The translations under genes were made by a program, and so were the position numbers. A DNA stretch of 64,000 nt, from positions 36,100 through 100,099 of the forward strand of contig CAZWKX010000003.1 of the NCBI GenBank assembly GCA_964633975.1. Reading direction: 5' to 3'. The DNA is from CAZWKX01 sp964633975. Lineage in GTDB: Bacteria; Actinomycetota; Acidimicrobiia; Spongiisociales; UBA11373. The notes beneath the pieces were generated by a model, which made no database searches, was not told the origin of the DNA, and saw only the letters and a program-made list of their open reading frames with translations. Shown one piece after another: positions 58,147-64,000 of the stretch. Numbering within the stretch: the first letter of the stretch is position 1; each line of letters opens with the position of its first letter.

Positions 58147-58947
58147 GTGGACCCGTCCCGGGAGCACGTCCTGGCAACTGAGACCGACGCCTTGCTGCCT
58201 CCGCCCGAGGGAGCGCCGCCGTTGGAGCGGCGCGCCCTGGTCGTGCTGCTGTCTTCGACGGTGCTGCTGATCGTCTTCGAGTACTGGGGCGTCGCCGGGG
58301 CATTCGAGGGATCTTGGCTGCATCGCAGGCTCGCCGATTGGCTCGGCGAGGGGTACTCCCAGTACCACGACCTGCTGCCCTACCAGTACTGGGGGGTTGC
58401 CTCGCTTGTCTTCAGGGTGCTGGTGCCACTTGTGATCATCCTGGCGCTGCGTGAATCTCCGCGGAACTGGGGCTACCGGGTCACGGGACAATGGCGCCAC
58501 ATCCGCCCTTACGTCGTGTTCTACGTCGTGATGGTGCCGATCCTGTTCTGGGTCTCGGCCTTCCCATCGTTCCAGGCCAAGTACCCCTTCTACGACGGCG
58601 CTGTGGCCGGCGGGTGGCACTTCTGGGGCTTTGAGCTGTTCTACGGGCTTCAGTTCCTCGGCGTGGAGGCGTTCTTCCGCGGTTTCCTGCTCTTCGGCCT
58701 CTACCCCCGCTTTGGGTACTACGCCATCCCGGTCATGGTGGTGCCCTACGTGATGATCCACTTCGGAAAGCCGGTCCCGGAGACGTTTGCCGCCATCGTG
58801 GCCGGTTCCCTGCTCGGCTACCTGGCGCTGCGTTCGCGATCGTTCCTCTGGGGCGCCGCCCTGCACTGGTCGGTGGCCATCACCATGGACTTGTTCGCCG
58901 TAGGCCATGAGATCGGGTTCGGGCACATGGCGCGGGCGGTGTTCTAG
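58147..58947 (+). CDS. CPBP-type (CAAX-protease-like) membrane protein
   Basis: A 266-residue protein with about six membrane segments. GVEAFFRGFLLFGL and VPYVMIHFGKPVPETFAAIVAGSLLGYLALRS match motifs 1 and 2-3 of the CPBP intramembrane metalloprotease family (EExxxR, then H). Only one Glu of the usual pair is present in motif 1, so activity is uncertain. GTG 58147 is the start. The 105-base gap before it and the 67 bases after it hold no further gene; an inverted repeat lies downstream. Confidence 0.7.
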   Translation: MDPSREHVLATETDALLPPPEGAPPLERRALVVLLSSTVLLIVFEYWGVAGAFEGSWLHRRLADWLGEGYSQYHDLLPYQYWGVASLVFRVLVPLVIILALRESPRNWGYRVTGQWRHIRPYVVFYVVMVPILFWVSAFPSFQAKYPFYDGAVAGGWHFWGFELFYGLQFLGVEAFFRGFLLFGLYPRFGYYAIPVMVVPYVMIHFGKPVPETFAAIVAGSLLGYLALRSRSFLWGAALHWSVAITMDLFAVGHEIGFGHMARAVF

Positions 58948-58949
58948 TC

Positions 58950-59006
58950 AGAGTTCAGAGTCCAGACCTCAGAGTCGCGCTGGGCCGATTCTGAAATCTG
59001 AACTCT
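58950..59006. repeat. Inverted repeat between CPBP gene and tRNA-Arg
   Basis: AGAGTTCAGA (58950-58959) and TCTGAACTCT (58997-59006) are perfect reverse complements across 37 bases. CAGAGT also recurs between them. It could be a weak terminator for both converging transcripts or part of a dispersed intergenic repeat. Confidence 0.5.
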
Positions 59007-59014
59007 CGCTGCTG

Positions 59015-59086
<72 letters not shown>

Positions 59087-59146
59087 CGTAGCAGATTGTA
59101 TCAAGGCCACCTCACGTGACTGTGGGGCTACGATGCGGCGCCGAGG

Positions 59147-60811
59147 ATGTTTCCCGAGGCTTTCTACGAAGCGGTGAACACGGCGCTGGCGGCGGCGGCC
59201 GCCGCAGGGGACCTGCCCGAGCTGGGCCGGGTCGACTTCGCCATGGAGCGGCCCCGGGATCGAAGCCACGGCGACTGGGCCGCCAACACCGCACTCGTGG
59301 TGGCCAAAGCGGCAAAGGCGGCGCCGCACCGGGTGGCCGAGATCATCGTGCGCCATCTGCCCGAGATTCCCCACCTCGAAGACGTCGAGGTGGCCGGTCC
59401 CGGCTTCGTGAACTTCACCCTGGGCCGCAGCTGGTACCTGGAGGTGCTGCGCCGTGCCGCCCTCGGTGGACCCGGTCACGTTTCCGGCGAAGCCGAGCCG
59501 GCCGAGCGCATCCAGGTGGAGTTCGTGTCGTCGAATCCCAACGGGCCGCTGCACATAGGGCACGGCCGAGGTGGCGTCTACGGCGACGTGCTTTCCCGCC
59601 TGCTCGTCTACGCCGGGCACGAGGTGGAACGGGAGTACTACTACAACGACGCCGGGGTGCAGATGGACCGGTATGCGGCCAGCCTCGAGGCCAAGTACCT
59701 GGAAGGCCTCGGGCGTGAGGCGACGATGCCCGAGGACGGCTACCAGGGCCGGTACATCGCCGATTGGGCCGCCGAGATGACCGAAGAGGTGGGGGAGACC
59801 CTGGCCGACCTGCCTGGGGAGCAGCGGCGGGAGGAGATCCGCGCCTGGGGCTTGCGGCGGGCCATGCGGGACATCGAGGAGACGCTGGAGCTGGCCCATA
59901 TCCCCTTCGATACCTGGGTCAGTGAGACCGATCTGCACCGCAGAGGTGAGGTGGAGGCTGCGCTTGCCCTGATGGACCGGCGCGGGCATGTGTATCGCGC
60001 CGACGGGGCGGTTTGGTTCCGCGCCACCGAGTTCGGCGACGAGGTGGACCGGGTGCTGGTCAAGTCCGACGGCAGCCCCACTTACCTGGCTCCCGACGTG
60101 GCCTACCACCTGGACAAGTTCGAGCGAGGCTTTGACCGTCTCGTCAACGTCTGGGGGGCCGACCACCACGGCTATGTGGCTCGGCTCAAAGCCGCGGTGG
60201 CCGCCCTCGGCTTCGATCCCGGCCGCCTCGAGATAGTCATCACCCAGATGGTGAACCTGTTCCGGGCCGGGGAGCCGGCGCGCATGTCGATGCGAGCCGG
60301 CGAGTTCATCACCATGCGCGACGTCATAGAGGAGGTCGGCGCCGACGCCGCCCGCTACTACCTGGCTGCGGTGAGCCCGGATACCACGATCAACTTCGAT
60401 CTCGAAGAGGCCAAGCGCCAGAGTATGGACAACCCCGTCTACTACCTCCAGTACGCCCACGCCCGCATGTGCAGCCTCGAAGCCTTTGCCGCCGAGCAAG
60501 GTGTGGAGCGGCGCGGGCTCGCTGAGGTCGACCTGGATCTTCTGGTGGATCCGGCCGAGATCGAAGTCCTCAAGCAGATCGATCGGCTGCGCGAGGTGGT
60601 GGCCGACGCGGCGCAGCATCGAGCGCCCCATCGCATCGCCGCCTACGGCCAGGACGTGGCTACGGCGTTCCACCGCTTCTACACCGACTGCCGCATCGTC
60701 ACCGACGACCCGGAGCTGACCCAGGCGAGGCTCTGGCTCGTCGAGGCGGCCAAGAGTGTGATCCTCGCCGTGTTGGGCATCTTGGGCATCTCCGCCCCGG
60801 AGCGGATGTAG
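59147..60811 (+). CDS. argS: Arginyl-tRNA synthetase
   Basis: The 554-residue class I synthetase charges tRNA-Arg. An N-terminal Add-1-like domain (FVNFTLGRSWYLEVL) leads to the HIGH box SSNPNGPLHIGHGRGGVYGD, then YYNDAGVQMDRYA, WGADHHGYVARLKAA and a degenerate KMSKS region VNLFRAGEPARMSMRAGEFITMRD, usual for ArgRS, and the anticodon-binding helical domain at the C-terminus. TACGAT (59129-59134) ends 12 bases before the ATG, so the leader is very short. The divergent tRNA-Arg lies just upstream. Confidence 0.96.
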   Translation: MFPEAFYEAVNTALAAAAAAGDLPELGRVDFAMERPRDRSHGDWAANTALVVAKAAKAAPHRVAEIIVRHLPEIPHLEDVEVAGPGFVNFTLGRSWYLEVLRRAALGGPGHVSGEAEPAERIQVEFVSSNPNGPLHIGHGRGGVYGDVLSRLLVYAGHEVEREYYYNDAGVQMDRYAASLEAKYLEGLGREATMPEDGYQGRYIADWAAEMTEEVGETLADLPGEQRREEIRAWGLRRAMRDIEETLELAHIPFDTWVSETDLHRRGEVEAALALMDRRGHVYRADGAVWFRATEFGDEVDRVLVKSDGSPTYLAPDVAYHLDKFERGFDRLVNVWGADHHGYVARLKAAVAALGFDPGRLEIVITQMVNLFRAGEPARMSMRAGEFITMRDVIEEVGADAARYYLAAVSPDTTINFDLEEAKRQSMDNPVYYLQYAHARMCSLEAFAAEQGVERRGLAEVDLDLLVDPAEIEVLKQIDRLREVVADAAQHRAPHRIAAYGQDVATAFHRFYTDCRIVTDDPELTQARLWLVEAAKSVILAVLGILGISAPERM

Positions 60812-60849
60812 CCGAGCCGGCGGAGCCACCCCAGCCTTACACTCGCACC

Positions 60850-61842
60850 GTGCCTGGCCGACGTTTCGCCTCGCGGGCTCTCCGTGTGGTCCTCGTGTCG
60901 CTGCTCGTCGTCGCCGTGCTCGAAGGACTGCTGCGACTGACCTTGAACCGAGTCGAGGAGCCGCTGGAGTGGTATCACGAGAAGGCGCAGCGGCTGGTCC
61001 GGGAGATGGATCGGCTCGAAGTGGCCGGGGTGACCAGCGACGTCGTGTTTGTGGGCTCCTCGATGGTTGCGGCCGGCGTCGGCACCTGGATCTTCGAGGA
61101 GCAGCTCGATTCGGTCCGGTGGGCCCACAACGTCGGTATCCCGGGGGCGATGACCCCGGTGGTACGGCGGTGGCTGCTCGAGGAGGTCGTGCCCCGGCTC
61201 CATCCGCGGCGGGTGGTGTGGGGTGTGTCGAGCCTCGACTTCAATGCCAACACGCGCAGGCCGTTCATCGAGGCCTACAACGAGGCGCGGGCGACACGAC
61301 CGGGCTGGCTCGGATCCGTCGACCGGTTCCTCTCAGATCACCTGATGCTCGTGCGCTACCGGAGCCAATTGCGCGACCCGGGAACCATCGCCGATTTTCT
61401 CTTCGGCTCGATCATCGCCGTCGACGAAGAGCTGCCTCTCGAGGACCTGCTGTCTCCGGTGAACCAAAGGGAGGTGCAGACGAGAAGGCTGCGGCGTTCG
61501 CTCATTCAGGGGGATGCGTTACTCGACTACGCCGTCGGTGAGACTCAGCTCGAGGACTTCCGCTTCACCGTGCGCTCCCTCCAGGAGCAAGGCATCGAGG
61601 TGGTCGTCGTGCTCATGCCCGTTCCGCGCAGCTACGTCGGCTACCACCCGAACGGCGAGCAGGACTTCCGTGCCTTCATCGAGACGCTGAATCGAGAGGC
61701 GGCCGACTTGGGCATTCCACTCTTCGACTACAGCTGGGCCATTCCCGACGAAGAGTTCGTCGACTCCGTACACCTGGACGGCAGTGGCTCGGGAACGTTC
61801 TCGGAGATGCTGGCCGACGACCTCGCCGGGCTCGGGTGGTAG
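60850..61842 (+). CDS. SGNH-like / DltD-like membrane-anchored protein
   Basis: A 330-residue protein with an N-terminal membrane segment (VVLVSLLVVAVLEGLLRL) and an SGNH-hydrolase pattern: VVFVGSSMVAAGV (Ser nucleophile), GVSSLDFNANTR, IEVVVVLMPVPRSYV, and DSVHLDGSGSGTF with Asp and His of the dyad. It is followed after three bases by an MBOAT protein. The pair is a frequent acyl-transfer unit (as DltD/DltB or AlgX/AlgI), suggesting acetylation or acylation of a surface polymer. TACACT ends six bases before the GTG, so it is probably leaderless. Confidence 0.8.
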   Translation: MPGRRFASRALRVVLVSLLVVAVLEGLLRLTLNRVEEPLEWYHEKAQRLVREMDRLEVAGVTSDVVFVGSSMVAAGVGTWIFEEQLDSVRWAHNVGIPGAMTPVVRRWLLEEVVPRLHPRRVVWGVSSLDFNANTRRPFIEAYNEARATRPGWLGSVDRFLSDHLMLVRYRSQLRDPGTIADFLFGSIIAVDEELPLEDLLSPVNQREVQTRRLRRSLIQGDALLDYAVGETQLEDFRFTVRSLQEQGIEVVVVLMPVPRSYVGYHPNGEQDFRAFIETLNREAADLGIPLFDYSWAIPDEEFVDSVHLDGSGSGTFSEMLADDLAGLGW

Positions 61843-61845
61843 CAG

Positions 61846-63273
61846 ATGCTGTTCAACTCGGCCGAGTACTTCGTGTTCCTACCGGTGGTCCTCGGCATCT
61901 ATTGGGTGTCGAAGCACCGCGTCCAGAACGCGCTGCTGCTGGTCGCCTCGTACGTGTTCTACGGCTGGTGGGACTGGCGGTTCCTTGCACTCATCGCCTT
62001 GTCGACCGTCACCGACTACGTGGTTGCCCGCCGGTTGCATCGCACCGAAAGAGAGAGCCGGCGCAAGGCGTTGTTGCTGACCTCCATCGCCGTCAATCTC
62101 GGAATCCTCGGGTTTTTCAAGTACTTCGACTTCTTCGTCGAGGGCTTCTCGGGCATTCTGCAGGTGTTCGGGTTCAAGCCGAGCCTTCCGACACTGTCGA
62201 TCCTCCTGCCGGTCGGGATCAGCTTCTACACCTTTCAGAGCATCTCCTACACCTTCGATGTGTACCGGCGGCGTATCCCCCCGGAGCGCAACTTGGTCAC
62301 CTTTGCCGTCTATGTGGCTTTTTTCCCACAGCTGGTGGCCGGGCCCATCGAACGAGCCAACCAGCTGCTGCCGCAGATACAGGCTCGACGCAATCCTCCC
62401 GATGGGAGCCAGTGGGTCTCGGCGCTGAGCCTCATCCTGCTTGGGCTCTTCAAGAAGATCGTGATTGCCGACGGACTGGCCGGTCTCGTGCAGGCGCGAT
62501 TCGCCGATCCGAGCGCCCACGGGGCCTTGTCGCTGCTGATCGGTGTCTATGCCTTCTCGCTTCAGATCTACGGCGACTTCTCCGGCTATTCGTCTATCGC
62601 CCGGGGCACAGCCCGGCTTTTCGGCATCGAGCTCATCCGCAACTTCGAGCAGCCGTATCTGTCGACGAACATCTCCCAGTTCTGGCGCACCTGGCACATC
62701 TCGCTGTCGACTTGGCTGCACGACTACCTCTACATACCGATGGGAGGGAATCGCGGGGGCCGGTGGCAGACCTACCGCAACATCATGCTGACCATGCTCC
62801 TCGGCGGCCTGTGGCATGGAGCCTCTTGGGGTTTTGTGGTGTGGGGCGGCATCCACGGGGTGGCTCTCGTGGCGCATCGCGCATTCGGTGTTTATGAGCC
62901 GCGCCGCCGCCCCAGGAGCCCGAAGCTCGTCGACGTGTGGAAGATGGCGCTGACCTTCAACCTCGTCGCGCTCGCCTGGATCTTCTTCCGGGCCGATTCC
63001 CTCTCACATGCCGGCGAGTACCTGGCCGGCTTCTCTCGTATCGGGAGTCTGGCTTCAGCCGGCGACGTGACGCTCGGCGCCGCCGTCACGTTGGTCGCAG
63101 GCTTCCTGCTTGTCGTTATCGCCATCGACTGGGTGGATCGCAACCGGAGCCGCCTCCGGCCTCTGGAACGCTGGGGCGCGGTTCCCATCGGTGCGGCCAC
63201 GGGCATCATGGTGGCTGCCCTTCTCGTCTGGAGCGGGGGGACTCCGGTCCCCTTCATCTATTTCCAGTTCTGA
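61846..63273 (+). CDS. MBOAT family O-acyltransferase
   Basis: A 475-residue protein with about eleven membrane segments. FLPVVLGIYWVSKHRVQN, the YYW-like SYVFYGWWDW, PVGISFYTFQSISYTFDVYR, FWRTWHISLSTWLHDYLYIPMGGNRGG and LGGLWHGASW with the catalytic His are the AlgI/DltB-type signatures. It would move acyl groups across the membrane for the SGNH partner. The polymer acylated is unknown. Confidence 0.92.
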   Translation: MLFNSAEYFVFLPVVLGIYWVSKHRVQNALLLVASYVFYGWWDWRFLALIALSTVTDYVVARRLHRTERESRRKALLLTSIAVNLGILGFFKYFDFFVEGFSGILQVFGFKPSLPTLSILLPVGISFYTFQSISYTFDVYRRRIPPERNLVTFAVYVAFFPQLVAGPIERANQLLPQIQARRNPPDGSQWVSALSLILLGLFKKIVIADGLAGLVQARFADPSAHGALSLLIGVYAFSLQIYGDFSGYSSIARGTARLFGIELIRNFEQPYLSTNISQFWRTWHISLSTWLHDYLYIPMGGNRGGRWQTYRNIMLTMLLGGLWHGASWGFVVWGGIHGVALVAHRAFGVYEPRRRPRSPKLVDVWKMALTFNLVALAWIFFRADSLSHAGEYLAGFSRIGSLASAGDVTLGAAVTLVAGFLLVVIAIDWVDRNRSRLRPLERWGAVPIGAATGIMVAALLVWSGGTPVPFIYFQF

Positions 63274-63326
63274 GAGTGATTGGGGCGCTTGGGATCGCCG
63301 GTACCATCATCGGCCTTGGAGGGAAC

Positions 63327-64000
63327 ATGTCGATCGGAATTGGGTTTCTCGGTGCAGGCACAGTCGGTGGCGCGGTGGTTCGCCGTCTCATCCAAGAGCA
63401 CAATGCGGTGGCCGCCAAGACCGGGCTCGAGCTCGAAGTGCGCCGGGTGGCGGTGCGTTCGCTCTCCAAGAAGCGCGATTTCACCGTGCCCGACGGAGTG
63501 CTGACGGATCGACCCGAAGAAGTTGTCAGCGATCCGGCCATCGACCTGGTTGTCGAGGTCATGGGAGGCCGGCACCCGGCGGGAGAGCTGGTCCTCGCCG
63601 CGCTTGAGGCCGGCAAGCCGGTGGTGACCGCCAACAAGGAGCTCATTGCCGCCGATGGCCCCGCCCTGTTCGCCGCGGCCGAACGTTCCAGGGTGCCGCT
63701 GCTGTTCGAGGCCGCAGTCGGCGGGGGCATACCGATCATCCGTCCTCTCGCCGAGACCCTGGCCGGCGAGCCGGTGGGGAGGGTGATGGGGATCGTCAAC
63801 GGAACGACCAACTACATACTCACCAGGATGTCCGAGGCTGGCCAGAGCTACCAGGACGCGCTCGCAGAAGCCCAGGCGCTGGGGTACGCCGAGCCCGATC
63901 CCACCGACGACGTGTCCGGCGCCGATGCCGCCTCGAAGGCTTCCATACTCGGCAGTCTCGCCTTCGGCACCTGGGTTGGGCCGGAGAACGTGTACCGGGA
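63327..64000 (+). CDS. hom: Homoserine dehydrogenase (3' end outside window)
   Basis: The first 224 codons are in the window. IGFLGAGTVGGAVVRRL is the NAD(P) loop; VVTANKELIAADG, FEAAVGGGIPIIRPL, GIVNGTTNYILTRM and GYAEPDPTDDVSGADAASKASIL are the substrate and catalytic segments (Lys and Asp of the active site). It reduces aspartate semialdehyde to homoserine, which feeds metX and threonine. GGAGGG precedes ATG 63327, and TACCAT (63302-63307) may be the -10. No leader peptide was found here. Confidence 0.95.
   Translation, partial: MSIGIGFLGAGTVGGAVVRRLIQEHNAVAAKTGLELEVRRVAVRSLSKKRDFTVPDGVLTDRPEEVVSDPAIDLVVEVMGGRHPAGELVLAALEAGKPVVTANKELIAADGPALFAAAERSRVPLLFEAAVGGGIPIIRPLAETLAGEPVGRVMGIVNGTTNYILTRMSEAGQSYQDALAEAQALGYAEPDPTDDVSGADAASKASILGSLAFGTWVGPENVYR

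Overview
The window is GC-rich (roughly two thirds G+C by eye), densely packed chromosomal DNA from a member of the Actinomycetota. The indicators are a WhiB1-like regulator, a DUF3107 protein, an LPXTG-type surface protein, a LytR-CpsA-Psr protein, many GTG starts, and -10 hexamers sitting 6-12 nt in front of start codons (leaderless mRNAs). I favour class Acidimicrobiia, but that is inference. No phage, insertion sequence, CRISPR array, plasmid function or rRNA operon was seen. The region looks like ordinary vertically inherited core genome with a few decayed genes.

Region by region: 1-2.05 kb holds an HtrA-like lipoprotein (cut by the window edge) and an orphan DppB-type permease. 2.05-6.1 kb is a divergent methionine/lysine block (metY against metX-lysA) whose intergenic region can form alternative RNA folds. 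6.1-7.2 kb has a small membrane PH-like protein and its broken paralog. 7.25-24.6 kb is an amino-acid supercluster: cimA, metH, a metF-like gene, ilvB-ilvN-ilvC, leuA-B-C-D, ilvE, then a DAHP synthase/chorismate mutase fusion and pheA. 24.6-28 kb encodes an HD-GYP protein and a HEAT-repeat partner. 28-46.9 kb is mixed: a truncated PLP enzyme, an LCP protein, malic enzyme, LPXTG protein, folE, a P-loop protein, a beta-helix lipoprotein, an unknown/MarC-like/aldehyde dehydrogenase trio, a VanW-like protein, a FetAB-like exporter, Bcp and RlmN. 47-52.3 kb has two tandem degenerate HD-domain membrane proteins, an SLC13/TrkA-C transporter and a TlpA-like thioredoxin. 52.3-57.4 kb gathers iron-sulfur functions: aconitase, a SufR-like regulator, Mrp, DUF3107 and WhiB. 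57.5-64 kb has YqeY, a CPBP-type membrane protein, tRNA-Arg(CCG) opposite argS, an SGNH/MBOAT acyltransfer pair and the start of homoserine dehydrogenase.

The most coherent biology is the control of amino-acid synthesis. Four biosynthetic units are preceded by short leader ORFs whose codons match the product: Thr/Ile codons before cimA, Ile-Val-Leu-Leu-Leu-Val before ilvB, Leu codons before leuA and three Phe codons before the DAHP synthase gene. Three of the four are followed by hairpins that look like transcription terminators, and their start codons lie only 6-10 nt after a plausible -10 box, so the leader peptides are probably translated from leaderless mRNAs. With hom, metX, metY, metH, metF-like and lysA also present, the window covers large parts of aspartate-family, branched-chain and phenylalanine synthesis. 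ilvD and threonine deaminase are not in the window.

Other points of interest are two adjacent HD-domain membrane proteins that have lost opposite halves of the catalytic His-Asp pair, a perfect CRP-type operator upstream of whiB, and three convergent gene pairs that share a CTAG stop overlap.
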